Shown: piece by piece, positions 45,192 through 52,685 of the stretch
Numbering within the stretch: position 1 is the first letter of the stretch
Layout of the letters: each line of letters opens with the position of its first letter
NCBI GenBank assembly: GCA_002354635.1
Contig: DELZ01000001.1
Coordinates: forward strand, 495,963 to 559,962
From: Sphingomonadales bacterium UBA2683
GTDB taxonomy: Bacteria; Pseudomonadota; Alphaproteobacteria; Sphingomonadales; Sphingomonadaceae
Reading direction: 5' to 3'
DNA: 64,000 bases
Program-made: the position numbers and the translations under genes
The notes under the pieces: model-generated
Seen by the model: the letters and a program-made list of their open reading frames with translations, nothing else
Told to the model about the DNA's origin: nothing
Database searches by the model: none

Positions 45192-45497
45192 TTGAGCAGT
45201 CAGAAAAGCAATCGCCCGATCATGATCCTGCTGGATTCACTGGGAAAAAGATGGACCTTGCGGATCATGTGGGAATTGAGAAACGGGCCGTTCACGTTCC
45301 GCGCCTTGCAAGAATCATGTGACATGCTGTCCCCGACAACGCTCAACGCCCGGCTTGGGGATTTGAAAGCGTTGGGAATTATCGATCATCAATCTGCCGG
45401 ATATCAGTTGACTGCCAAAGGTCTCGAGCTGGCGAAAGTCATGATCAGTCTGACCGAATGGGCAAACAGAGAAATTAACCCCCGCGCCAGATCTTGA
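45192..45497 (+). CDS. HxlR-family transcriptional regulator
   Basis: A 101-residue winged-helix protein: LDSLGKRWTLRIMWELRNGPFTFRALQE (key: GKRWTLRIMWELRNGP) then LSPTTLNARLGDLKALGII and LTAKGLELAKVM (HxlR pattern of TxxxLxxRLxxLExxGxI). Effectors in the family include aldehydes and other electrophiles. Start TTG 45192 has AAGGA 5-6 bases upstream. It probably controls itself and the divergent CMD gene. The end overlaps the convergent RNase T2 gene by 23 bases. Confidence 0.85.
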   Translation: MSSQKSNRPIMILLDSLGKRWTLRIMWELRNGPFTFRALQESCDMLSPTTLNARLGDLKALGIIDHQSAGYQLTAKGLELAKVMISLTEWANREINPRARS

Positions 45498-46194
45498 CCG
45501 GGCTGTCCGCCGGTTCCGTCCGCATATAGGCCGGGCAGCGCTGCGGCCGGAAACTCTGGCCCAGACAAAGCTTCACCTCCTGCAACCAGCCGCGTTCGTT
45601 CACCTTGAGCCGCAGCATATCGGGCATCAGCCCGTCATTGGCCGCGGCAAAGGCGTTGCGGAACTGCGCGGCGGTCAAAGGCTTGCGCGACAGCCGGTCC
45701 ATATCGGGAAAGCGCACCGCATCGAACATGATCCGCGACACCCGGAAATAGGTTTCGGGCCGCCGGGTCATGCAGGTGCCGTGCTTCGCCCATTCGTGCG
45801 CCATCATCTTGGTCGTCGGCATCATGCAGAAATTGCGTTTCACCACCGCCGGTGGCAGCGGCTTCGTCGATGCGCACCACTGCGGATAGGCAGGACCGTT
45901 CGTTTCCGGCCACAGGCCGTGGAGGATGAAGGCAAAGCTGCCATCCTCACCGCTGCACTGGGTCCTGTCACGCGGGCTGTCCTTGCGGGTGCGGCAAAAT
46001 TCCGGCGACCAGCTGAGGGCGAGTGTGTAGCCGGTGACGGGTTTGACGCGGCGGGGTTCGGAAGAGGGTTTGCGTTCGGCGGGGGCGCTCAGGCCCGATG
46101 GTGCGCGGCATTGGTAGGATTGGGCGTAGGCGGGGGTTAGAGCTAGCGTTGAGCTTAGCCCCAATCCCAGTGCCGATATAATGGTGCTCCGCAC
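45475..46194 (-). CDS. Ribonuclease T2 family protein, exported
   Basis: A secreted T2 RNase with both active-site motifs: CAS I in FILHGLWPE and CAS II in EWAKHGTCM; several Cys would form disulfides. Start is uncertain: GTG 46194 gives 239 residues with a plausible signal peptide (ends AYAQS), but this GTG lies inside a palindromic repeat unit (46184-46206) and has no clear ribosome site. The frame continues upstream through the repeat pair to 46290 without a better start. RNase T2 enzymes cut RNA through 2',3'-cyclic phosphates, here in the periplasm or outside. Confidence 0.8.
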   Translation of the reverse strand: MRSTIISALGLGLSSTLALTPAYAQSYQCRAPSGLSAPAERKPSSEPRRVKPVTGYTLALSWSPEFCRTRKDSPRDRTQCSGEDGSFAFILHGLWPETNGPAYPQWCASTKPLPPAVVKRNFCMMPTTKMMAHEWAKHGTCMTRRPETYFRVSRIMFDAVRFPDMDRLSRKPLTAAQFRNAFAAANDGLMPDMLRLKVNERGWLQEVKLCLGQSFRPQRCPAYMRTEPADSPVKIWRGG

Positions 46195-46261
46195 TTGATG
46201 CGGAGCTCTGGATTGGAAGAGCTGTTCAGGCCTCGCAAGCTCCGCATCAAGTGCGGAGCAC
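46184..46261. repeat. REPIN-like inverted pair of CTCCGCACTTGATGCGGAG units
   Basis: Units at 46184-46206 and 46239-46261, inverted, 32 bases apart. Unit sequences are identical to those at 22959-23033. The left unit contains the GTG that is the best available RNase T2 start. Confidence 0.9.
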
Positions 46262-46276
46262 ATCAGCTCATCGGAT

Positions 46277-47125
46277 TCAAACCTGCTCAAAATCCAGCCC
46301 GATATCTGCCGCAGGCGCGCTCTGCGTCAAACGCCCCACCGAAATAAAATCCACCCCGGTCTCCGCCTTGTCGCGGATCGTCTCCAGCGTCACGCCACCG
46401 CTCGCTTCGGTCTTAACCCGGCCGCCAATGAGCGTCACCGCCCCGCGCAGCGTCGCCGGCTCCATATTGTCGAGCAGCAAGTGGGTAGCCCCCGCCGCCA
46501 GCGCCGGTTCGATCTGGTCGACCCGGTCGACTTCGCAGATGATATTCTCGACGCCAGCGTCCCTTGCCCGCCGAACCGCTTCGCCGACCGACCCCGCGAC
46601 CGCGACATGGTTATCCTTGATCATCGCCGCATCCCACAGGCCCATGCGATGATTCTGCGCGCCGCCCATCCGCGTCGCATATTTCTCCAGCACCCGCAGC
46701 CCCGGAATGGTCTTGCGGGTGTCGAGCAATGTACAGCCCGTTCCGATAATCGCCCGGACATAGGCGTTGGTCATGGTCGCAATACCGGTCAGATGCTGCA
46801 CCGTGTTGAGCGCGCTACGCTCGGCGGTCAGCATCGCGCGGCCCTTTCCCTTCAGGCGCATTATATCGGTGCCAGCGGCGACCGCCTCGCCTTCCGCAAC
46901 CAGGATTTCAATCTCCACATCGGGATCGAGATGGCGGAAAAAGGCCTCGGCGATCGGCAGCCCGGCGATCACCGCATCATCGCGGCTGTCCATCACCCCG
47001 GAGAAAATCGCATCGGCGGGTATCACCGCCTCCGACGTGACATCGCGGCCGGTCGGACCGAGGTCCTCGGCGAGGGTGACGGCGACGAAAGCGTCGAGAT
47101 CGAAACGGTCAAGGGTGAAGGCCAT
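46277..47125 (-). CDS. nadC: Nicotinate-nucleotide pyrophosphorylase (quinolinate phosphoribosyltransferase)
   Basis: A 282-residue NAD-synthesis enzyme converting quinolinate and PRPP to nicotinate mononucleotide. Seen: EDLGPTGRDVTSEAVIP (key: DLGxxGDxT-type), ERSALNTVQHLTGIAT, DTRKTIPGLRVLEKYA, GGAQNHRMGLWDAAMIKDNH (key: NHRMGLWDAAMIKDNH), and EASGGVTLETI near the end. ATG 47125 has AGAAGG upstream; the TTG at 47158 is not used. Same strand as nadA (48866-49879), but separated by an accessory islet on the opposite strand. Confidence 0.94.
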   Translation of the reverse strand: MAFTLDRFDLDAFVAVTLAEDLGPTGRDVTSEAVIPADAIFSGVMDSRDDAVIAGLPIAEAFFRHLDPDVEIEILVAEGEAVAAGTDIMRLKGKGRAMLTAERSALNTVQHLTGIATMTNAYVRAIIGTGCTLLDTRKTIPGLRVLEKYATRMGGAQNHRMGLWDAAMIKDNHVAVAGSVGEAVRRARDAGVENIICEVDRVDQIEPALAAGATHLLLDNMEPATLRGAVTLIGGRVKTEASGGVTLETIRDKAETGVDFISVGRLTQSAPAADIGLDFEQV

Positions 47126-47207
47126 ATAGCCTTCTAGCCATTCCCGCGTCCGGCTCAAGACAAACCGTGAATGGCCGAAACTGTCATGGCTTGTCGCGGC
47201 GGATCGC

Positions 47208-47236
47208 TTGTGGTAACTATGTGTTTCACATATGAT
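47208..47236 (+). promoter_or_regulatory. Toxin-antitoxin promoter with internal inverted repeat
   Basis: -35 TTGTGG (47208-47213), exactly 17 bases, -10 TATGAT (47231-47236). Spacer and -10 contain ATGTG-TTT-CACAT (47219-47231), a likely autoregulatory operator. The expected start, 6-7 bases after the -10, falls at the toxin ATG (47242), implying leaderless mRNA. Confidence 0.65.
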
Positions 47237-47241
47237 ACGGC

Positions 47242-47517
47242 ATGGATTTTGAATTTGATCCAGCCAAGGATGCGATCAACCGGACCAAGCATCATCTGCC
47301 GCTATCGTTCGGCCAGCGGATTTTTGATGATCCTTTTGTCGATATCCTGCCATCGTTCCGGCCGATTGACGGCGAAGACCGGTACAAGGCGGTTGGCATG
47401 CTGGATGGCAAGCTTTTTACAGCCATTTATGTCGAGCGCGGATCTGCAACAAGATTCATTTCGGTAAGGAGGAGCAATGGCGCAGAACAAAGAGACTATG
47501 ATCGCGATCCCCGCTGA
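47242..47517 (+). CDS. BrnT-like RelE-fold toxin
   Basis: A 91-residue protein with the BrnT pattern: FEFDPAKDAINRTKHHLPLS (key: FDPAKDAINRTKH), AIFDDP-type FGQRIFDDPFV, RYKAVGMLDGKLFTAIYV (RxxxIGxxxGxxLxVVYT-type) and a final RFISVRRSNGAEQRDYDRD (key: ISVRRSNGAEQRDY) with the Arg and Tyr that are typical for the ribonuclease. BrnT toxins inhibit translation by cutting RNA. It overlaps the antitoxin gene by 41 bases. No ribosome site is present, in line with leaderless translation. Confidence 0.82.
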   Translation: MDFEFDPAKDAINRTKHHLPLSFGQRIFDDPFVDILPSFRPIDGEDRYKAVGMLDGKLFTAIYVERGSATRFISVRRSNGAEQRDYDRDPR

Positions 47518-47767
47518 TCCTGATGATCCCGAAGATTTCGATGTCAGCGTCGCGGCCCTTGAGCGCGCCCATATGGGCCGCTTCATCCGCGTGTTGCGCT
47601 ACGACCTCGGCATGACCCAGGAAGAATTTGCCAAAACCTACGGCATCCCGCTCGCCAATATCCGCCAATATGAAATCGGCCGTCATATGCCCCCGCCAGC
47701 GGTCCGCGCCTATCTCAAGGTCATCCGCGCCGAACCGGAAGTGGTGAAGCGGGTGATGGCGGGGTAG
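47477..47767 (+). CDS. HTH (XRE-type) antitoxin paired with the BrnT-like toxin
   Basis: A 96-residue protein: acidic start with DPDDPEDFDVSVAALERA (toxin-masking type region), then a helix-turn-helix RFIRVLRYDLGMTQEEFAKTYGIPLANIRQYEIG (key: LGMTQEEFAKTYGIP). Classical BrnA antitoxins differ; this one is of the XRE/MqsA-like kind. GGAGGAG lies about 8 bases upstream of the ATG, within the toxin gene. Likely binds the promoter inverted repeat as a toxin-antitoxin complex. Confidence 0.8.
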   Translation: MAQNKETMIAIPADPDDPEDFDVSVAALERAHMGRFIRVLRYDLGMTQEEFAKTYGIPLANIRQYEIGRHMPPPAVRAYLKVIRAEPEVVKRVMAG

Positions 47768-47776
47768 GTATTTTTT

Positions 47777-47934
47777 CCTCTCCCTTAACGGACAGGGTTG
47801 CGCAGACTTGGCAGCTTGCCGCCTAGTCGTAGCTGGGTGAGGGTGCACTGCTCTCGATAGTGAGGAACACCCTCATCCAACTGCGCCTAATCCTGCGGAT
47901 AAGGCTCCGTATCCTTCTCCCTCACGGGAGAAGG
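47777..47934. repeat. 158-bp imperfect inverted-repeat element (MITE-like)
   Basis: Arms of about 68 bases align in inverted orientation: ends CCTCTCCC (47777) and GGGAGAAGG (47934), inner ends GGTGAGGGTG (47836-47845) and CACCCTCATCC (47868-47878), with a 22-base centre. No coding capacity. It lies directly after the antitoxin gene. Related GTGAGGGTG elements are familiar from many proteobacteria (memory). Confidence 0.75.
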
Positions 47935-47974
47935 TCAAAGACCGTCCGAAAGTGACAATCCGTTCCACCGCTTT

Positions 47975-47997
47975 GTCATTCCCGCGAAGGCGGGAAC
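47975..47997 (+). repeat. GAAG-loop palindrome, copy upstream of the GIY-YIG gene
   Basis: GTCA followed by TTCCCGCGAAGGCGGGAA (47979-47996), a perfect 7-bp stem with a GAAG loop, 17 bases before the GIY-YIG start. Confidence 0.85.
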
Positions 47998-48013
47998 TCA
48001 GTTAGAACAGGCC

Positions 48014-48307
48014 ATGCCTCAGAGCTATCATGTCTATATTCTCGCCAGCAAGCGCAACGGGACTCTCTACATCGGCGTCACCAACAATCTGGCCGCCCGC
48101 ATCTTCGCGCATCGAAACGGCAGGGGTTCGGCGTTCACCAAGAAATATAGGGTCACAAGGCTGGTTCATATCGAGCCTTTCGCCGATGTTCGCGATGCAA
48201 TCGCCCGTGAAAAAGCTCTCAAGAAATGGAACCGTGGCTGGAAATTGCGGCTGATCGAGGAAAGCAATCCCGGCTGGGATGACCTGTACGAGACACTTAA
48301 CCGATGA
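48014..48307 (+). CDS. GIY-YIG domain nuclease-like protein (UPF0213/YhbQ-like)
   Basis: A 97-residue stand-alone GIY-YIG domain. YHVYILASKRNGTLYIGVTNNLAARIFAHRNG (key: YHVYIL, LYIGVTNNLAARI) gives the two motif strands, the catalytic Arg (AARI) and His; a later FADVRDAIAREKALKKWNRGWKLRLIE (key: AIAREKALKKW) supplies the conserved Glu. The lysine-rich helix is typical for the small COG2827 group. Palindromes lie immediately upstream and downstream. Activity is expected to be DNA strand cleavage but is not demonstrated for most members. Confidence 0.9.
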   Translation: MPQSYHVYILASKRNGTLYIGVTNNLAARIFAHRNGRGSAFTKKYRVTRLVHIEPFADVRDAIAREKALKKWNRGWKLRLIEESNPGWDDLYETLNR

Positions 48308-48333
48308 TCAGCCCAGAAGAGAGCGCCAACTGG

Positions 48334-48356
48334 GTCCCCGCCTTCGCGGGGATGAC
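48334..48356 (-). repeat. GAAG-loop palindrome, inverted copy downstream of the GIY-YIG gene
   Basis: On the minus strand GTCA then TCCCCGCGAAGGCGGGGA. Compared with the upstream copy, the outer stem pair T-A is C-G on both arms, a compensatory change that keeps the stem. Confidence 0.85.
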
Positions 48357-48382
48357 AAGGGGTTGTGGTCTCGACCAATTGT

Positions 48383-48406
48383 GTCATTCCCGCGCAGGCG
48401 GGAATC
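48383..48406 (+). repeat. GCAG-loop palindrome, third copy
   Basis: GTCA followed by TTCCCGCGCAGGCGGGAA, same orientation as the copy at 47975; stem identical, one loop base changed. Confidence 0.85.
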
Positions 48407-48433
48407 TAGAGCGTCAAAATGGGCCAAACAAGA

Positions 48434-48865
48434 TTAGGATTCAAAATATCCAGCAACGGTATCTTCGCCAATCTGGATTATTTCAGCGACCGGAATCGAG
48501 AAGAATCCGCCTTGAGCGTCACGCCAGATTTCAATACCCTCGCTTGGATCAGGAAATTTTGCATTCGAACCTGAAAGTTTCGACACGCTTTGATCTAAGG
48601 TTTCCCTTGATACTGGCAAATGTGGGGACTCCGTTCCCCCCCGAGGGTCAGCGTAAGTTATGCCAATCACCGAAATGTGGAAAACTTCCATCTCATCGTC
48701 ACCGGCACCAATTTTTTCAATCTTTTGTATCTTCAGCAAGGAACCACTGTCCTGTGATCGATTCTTATATTCCCACACTTGTCCCACCGAATAGTTCAAT
48801 TCACTAGCATTCCCGTTACTGGACAGAACAAATAGTGCGGCAAAAAGCTTTAGAATTTGATTCAT
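48434..48865 (-). CDS. Small exported protein, unknown function
   Basis: A 143-residue protein with a signal peptide (about 1-20, ending NASE). Mature part begins with YSVGQVWEYKNRSQDSGSLLKIQKIEKIG (key: VGQVWEYKNR), a beta-rich opening seen in several uncharacterised exported proteins. No family recognised. Its ATG follows the nadA stop directly (TGAATG), so translation is coupled to nadA. It is noticeably more A+T-rich than nadA, suggesting later acquisition. Confidence 0.7.
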   Translation of the reverse strand: MNQILKLFAALFVLSSNGNASELNYSVGQVWEYKNRSQDSGSLLKIQKIEKIGAGDDEMEVFHISVIGITYADPRGGTESPHLPVSRETLDQSVSKLSGSNAKFPDPSEGIEIWRDAQGGFFSIPVAEIIQIGEDTVAGYFES

Positions 48866-49879
48866 TCACCCCTCATGCGCCAGATCGGTCGGCCCCAGAT
48901 CCCCCTGCCCGACCGTCGCGCTCGCCATTTCCATCATCTTGTCGATCGACTTGCGCGCCTGCAGCCGCAGTTCCTCGTCCATCTCGATGCGCGGCTCGAG
49001 ATCGCGCAGCGCCACATAGAGCTTCTCCATCGTGTTCAGCGCCATATAGGGGCAGATATTGCAGTTGCAGTTGCCGTCCGCTCCGGGGGCCCCGATGAAA
49101 TTCTTTTCCGGCACCGCCTTTTCCATCTGGTGGATGATATGCGGCTCGGTGGCGATGATGATCGTGTCGCCTTCATATTCCTTGGCGAATTTCAGGATCG
49201 CGCTGGTCGATCCGACCATGTCCGCATGATCCAGAATATAGGCCGGGCATTCCGGGTGCGCCGCCACCGGCGCGCCGGGATGCTGGGCCTGCAGCTTGAG
49301 CAGCTCGGTCTCGCTGAATGCCTCGTGGACGATGCAGACACCGGGCCAGAGCAGCATGTCGCGGCCGGTTTTCTTGGCAATATAGCCGCCAAGATGCTTG
49401 TCGGGTCCAAAGATGATCTTCTGGTCGAGCGGGATTTGCGAGAGAATATGTTCCGCCGACGAGCTGGTGACGATGATGTCGCTGAGCGCCTTCACCTCGG
49501 CCGAGCAGTTGATATAGGTCAGCGCGATATGGTCGGGATGTTCGTCGCGGAACGCCTTGAACTTGTCCGGCGGGCAGCTGTCCTCGAGGCTGCACCCCGC
49601 ATCCATGTCCGGCAGCACGACAATCTTCTCCGGCGACAGGATTTTCGCGGTTTCCGCCATGAATTTCACGCCGCAGAATGCGATCACATCGGCATCGGTC
49701 TCCGCCGCCTTGCGCGACAGTTCAAGACTGTCACCGACGAAATCGGCGATATCCTGAATTTCCGGCTTCTGGTAATAATGGGCGAGGATGATCGCGTTGC
49801 GATCCTTGCGCAGCTTGTTGATTTCCTCGACAATATCGACCCCGGCCAGACTGCCGCCAATTCCACCACGTGCGTCCAT
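48866..49879 (-). CDS. nadA: Quinolinate synthase
   Basis: A 337-residue [4Fe-4S] enzyme making quinolinate from iminoaspartate and dihydroxyacetone phosphate. Seen: AIILAHYYQKPEIQDIADFVGDSL (key: AHYYQKPEIQDIADFVGDS), GVKFMAETAKIL, LPDMDAGCSLEDSC with one cluster Cys, HPECPAYILDHAD, and CNCNICPYMALNTMEKLY with the last cluster Cys. Family length normal. nadB is not in the window; L-aspartate oxidase or aspartate dehydrogenase must be elsewhere. Confidence 0.95.
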   Translation of the reverse strand: MDARGGIGGSLAGVDIVEEINKLRKDRNAIILAHYYQKPEIQDIADFVGDSLELSRKAAETDADVIAFCGVKFMAETAKILSPEKIVVLPDMDAGCSLEDSCPPDKFKAFRDEHPDHIALTYINCSAEVKALSDIIVTSSSAEHILSQIPLDQKIIFGPDKHLGGYIAKKTGRDMLLWPGVCIVHEAFSETELLKLQAQHPGAPVAAHPECPAYILDHADMVGSTSAILKFAKEYEGDTIIIATEPHIIHQMEKAVPEKNFIGAPGADGNCNCNICPYMALNTMEKLYVALRDLEPRIEMDEELRLQARKSIDKMMEMASATVGQGDLGPTDLAHEG

Positions 49880-49934
49880 TATATATTCCTTTTGAAAAAC
49901 TTGGCCTCGCTATGCCACTGCAAGGCGGTCCAGA

Positions 49935-51005
49935 TCAATTGCTGATCCGGAATTTGACGATCCTGTCAGTCACTTTCTGCTCGGCATCCATGCCGCCCAG
50001 GATATAATAGTCGTGGCCGGCCTTGGCGAGACCGCGATGATCCATGCTCGGTTCGGCCAGCCGCCCCAGTTCGACCCATTGATCCTTTTTCAGATCAAAA
50101 ACGAAAAAGCCGCCCGAAGGTTTCGCTGGCACCCCGTCATAGCCGATACCATCGTAATTATAGGGATTGTCGCCGCCGCCTGCAAATATGACCTGGTGAC
50201 CGGCTTCGTCGCCCACCGCCGCCATCCGATATTGTGCCGAACCGGCATGCGCATCGACCCCGCGCCAGCTGATCTGCGTCGGGTTTTGCGGATCAATATC
50301 GCCGCGCCAGCTCAGCTTCGCTGCAACAAATTTGCGCTTGCCGTCGGCAAAGACGGTCGCGACGCCGTCCGAGACGATGATGCTGTTGCCCGCTATGCCG
50401 CCGGCATGGCCGAACACCGGCGTCCCCGGAAAGGGGGTCGCCTCGGTCCAGGCGCCGGTCATTGTATCGAACATCTGTACGGTGCTGACATTGCCTTCGT
50501 CGTGCCAGCCGGAGATCACGTAGATGAACCGGTTCTGGTAGGGCACGATCACCGCGTCATCGACCGGTGTCGGCATATCAGATTTTTGCTCGTAGCGCCC
50601 GGATGCTGGATCGAAGGCAAAAACCTCCGGCGTGGAGACTTCGTCGCCATTAGCGGCGACGGTATAGCCGCCGAAAATGTAGATTTTCCCGGCAACGGAT
50701 ACCGCTGCACTGGCCAGCCGCCCTTCCGGCACCGGCACAGACGCAATGATCTTGCAGGATTCGGTGGCAATCACACAGGCATAGGCGGCGTTGCTGGTAT
50801 CTTTCCAGGTCTTGCCCGCTTTCAGGCCGTTGAAACTGTAAAGGGTTGGTCCGTCCGGTCCGTCGGCCACCGCAACCGCATTATTGCTGATCGCTTCCGG
50901 CAGGACGAAACCGGCGGTCTGCGAGAGCGGTTCCTGCTGCGGGCGGCGCTCGCACCCGGTCAGGGTCAGCAGCACCGCCGCCATGGTTATGATCGGCAAT
51001 TTCAT
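49935..51005 (-). CDS. Kelch-repeat beta-propeller lipoprotein
   Basis: A 356-residue exported lipoprotein (lipobox LTGC, Cys about 18). Repeats of about 50 residues with the kelch signs of a double Gly and later Tyr/Trp: GKIYIFGGYTVAANG, NRFIYVISGWHDEG, VIFAGGGDNPYNYDG, HDYYILGGMDAEQ. Similar to NanM-like or galactose-oxidase-central-domain propellers. Ligand unknown. Its ATG overlaps the DUF4230 stop by 4 bases, so the two are coexpressed. Confidence 0.82.
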   Translation of the reverse strand: MKLPIITMAAVLLTLTGCERRPQQEPLSQTAGFVLPEAISNNAVAVADGPDGPTLYSFNGLKAGKTWKDTSNAAYACVIATESCKIIASVPVPEGRLASAAVSVAGKIYIFGGYTVAANGDEVSTPEVFAFDPASGRYEQKSDMPTPVDDAVIVPYQNRFIYVISGWHDEGNVSTVQMFDTMTGAWTEATPFPGTPVFGHAGGIAGNSIIVSDGVATVFADGKRKFVAAKLSWRGDIDPQNPTQISWRGVDAHAGSAQYRMAAVGDEAGHQVIFAGGGDNPYNYDGIGYDGVPAKPSGGFFVFDLKKDQWVELGRLAEPSMDHRGLAKAGHDYYILGGMDAEQKVTDRIVKFRISN

Positions 51006-51718
51006 TGCGCCTCTTCCCTCTTTTGCTGCTGCTCGGCCAGCACCTCCCGGATCGGCCGCGAATAGTCCCAGCGCTCCTTGTAGCGGCTACGCTCATAGGG
51101 GAAGAAGGCGTCGATCTTCGCCTCCACGCCCGCCGCCTGCAACGGCACCGCGAAATTGTGGCGCACCGCCCGGCGCGCCGCTTCCCTCGCCAGCCGTATC
51201 TGCACCGGATTTTGCGCCTGCCGCGCCAGTTCCTCGACGCCTTTCTTGCGATTGGCCTGATCGAGGACATTTTCCGCATCGGTCAAGGCCATCAATATGC
51301 CGCCGTCATCATAGGTCTGGATCTGGTCGATATGCGCCTCCGGCCGGGCAATTTCGATCGCCGGGATCTCGACATAGAGCGTGTCGTCGCGGGCATCCCA
51401 GCGGACATTGTCCGCCTTGAGCTTGGCCATATCCAGTTCGTAGCGCACCGTGCCGGGCATGATCAGGGTCTTGCGCGCCGAAAGGCCCAGCTTCGTCAAA
51501 GTCGTGGTAACAGTGGCATTATAGCTCGCCGAAAAAACCGTGAGCCGGTTCTGCTCCTGCATATGGCTCAGGCTGGTATTGACAATCGAGACCGGGTCGG
51601 GGCTGATACGGCTCTCGACACGGTCGAAGAGCAGCCAGGCGAGCGCTCCCAGAAGGACAAGAAAACCGCAAATGATGACCGCGGGTGCCCAGCGATTGCG
51701 GTAAGGGCTATCGTTCAC
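51002..51718 (-). CDS. DUF4230 membrane-anchored protein
   Basis: A 238-residue protein with one N-terminal membrane segment (about 12-30) and a long extracytoplasmic domain. The core includes LTVFSASYNATVTTTL and LIMPGTVRYELDMAKL (key: PGTVRYELDMAKL), characteristic for DUF4230, whose function is unknown. The tail is Lys/Glu/Gln-rich and helical. Overlaps the starts or stops of both neighbours by 4 bases: the MBL gene upstream and the kelch gene downstream. Confidence 0.82.
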   Translation of the reverse strand: MNDSPYRNRWAPAVIICGFLVLLGALAWLLFDRVESRISPDPVSIVNTSLSHMQEQNRLTVFSASYNATVTTTLTKLGLSARKTLIMPGTVRYELDMAKLKADNVRWDARDDTLYVEIPAIEIARPEAHIDQIQTYDDGGILMALTDAENVLDQANRKKGVEELARQAQNPVQIRLAREAARRAVRHNFAVPLQAAGVEAKIDAFFPYERSRYKERWDYSRPIREVLAEQQQKREEAQ

Positions 51719-52587
51719 TCGGCCATGCTCCAGACCTCGCCCGAAAGGGTTACGACGCCGCGATCCACCAGATCCAGCAGATGGGCGCGCACCGACTGGC
51801 CGGCGGCTCCCTTCAGGCGGGGATCGAGGCCCTTGTACATTTGCGGAACCATATCGACGATGGCGGCCGGACCGGCCTGCAAAAGCTTCACTATCTGCCG
51901 CTCGCGCTGTTTCCGGTGTCCCATCATGCCGCGGACCAGCTGACGCGGATTGGGAACTTTCTTGCCGTGTGCGGGATAATAGACCTTGTCGTCGCGCTCG
52001 TAGATTTTCTGCAGGCTCGCCATATAGTCGGCCATATTGCCATCCGGCGGCACGATCACGCTGGTCGACCAGGCCATCACATGATCACCGGTGAACAGCG
52101 CGCCCGATTCCCGGACCGCCAGGCACAGATGGTTCGACGTGTGGCCCGGTGTCGCCACCGCCTCGATCGTCCAGCCATCGCCGGCCACCGTCTCGCCGTC
52201 GGCGAGTATCCGGTCGGGCCGGTAATGCTTGTCAAAACTCTCGTCGGCGCGCGGGCCGTCGTCTGCCAGCACCAGCGGCGCGCAGCCGATGATCGGCGCA
52301 CCCGTCCGCGCTGCCAGCGGCGCTGCGGCGGGGCTGTGGTCGCGGTGGGTATGCGTGCACATGATCGCACTGATCCGGGCGTCGCCCACCGCCGCCAGGA
52401 TCGCGTCGATATGCGCGTCAATCGCCGGCCCGGGGTCGATGACCGCGCGATCTGTCTGGTTACCGACGATATAGGTCTGGGTACCGGTATAGGTATAAGG
52501 GCTGGGGTTGCCGGCCAGCACACGGGCAACGAGCGGTTCCATCTGTTCGCACAGACCGGTCGGATATAGCGAAGGGTCAAAGTCCAT
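51715..52587 (-). CDS. MBL-fold metallohydrolase, LACTB2-like
   Basis: A 290-residue metallo-beta-lactamase-fold enzyme. Metal ligands THTHRDHSPAAAPLA (key: HTHRDH), later PGHTSNHLCLAV, GDHVMAWS and PAHGKKV; a C-terminal winged-helix-like domain follows as in LACTB2/RNase-like members. The order matches the glyoxalase II and endoribonuclease LACTB2 group; either hydrolysis of thioesters or RNA cleavage is possible. Start ATG 52587 is preferred; an in-frame ATG at 52614 would add 9 residues, and neither has a strong ribosome site. Confidence 0.86.
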   Translation of the reverse strand: MDFDPSLYPTGLCEQMEPLVARVLAGNPSPYTYTGTQTYIVGNQTDRAVIDPGPAIDAHIDAILAAVGDARISAIMCTHTHRDHSPAAAPLAARTGAPIIGCAPLVLADDGPRADESFDKHYRPDRILADGETVAGDGWTIEAVATPGHTSNHLCLAVRESGALFTGDHVMAWSTSVIVPPDGNMADYMASLQKIYERDDKVYYPAHGKKVPNPRQLVRGMMGHRKQRERQIVKLLQAGPAAIVDMVPQMYKGLDPRLKGAAGQSVRAHLLDLVDRGVVTLSGEVWSMAE

Positions 52588-52626
52588 GGCTATGATGTGG
52601 CATATCCCGCCCATAAAACAACCATG

Positions 52627-52657
52627 AAAAAGGGCGATCCGTGAAAACGAACCGCCC
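52627..52657 (-). terminator. Rho-independent terminator after the M56/BlaI unit
   Basis: Minus strand: GGGCGGTTCG (52657-52648), loop TTTTCA, CGGATCGCCC (52641-52632) with two G-T pairs, then T5. Ends the blaI-M56 transcript before the MBL gene. Confidence 0.85.
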
Positions 52658-52685
52658 GGTCACCGTTTGATCAGGGCTCGCTGGC

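Noticed and set aside
47975..48406. CRISPR array
   Set aside because: Three palindromes of 23-24 bases, but in mixed orientation with unequal spacing and a gene between; no cas genes.
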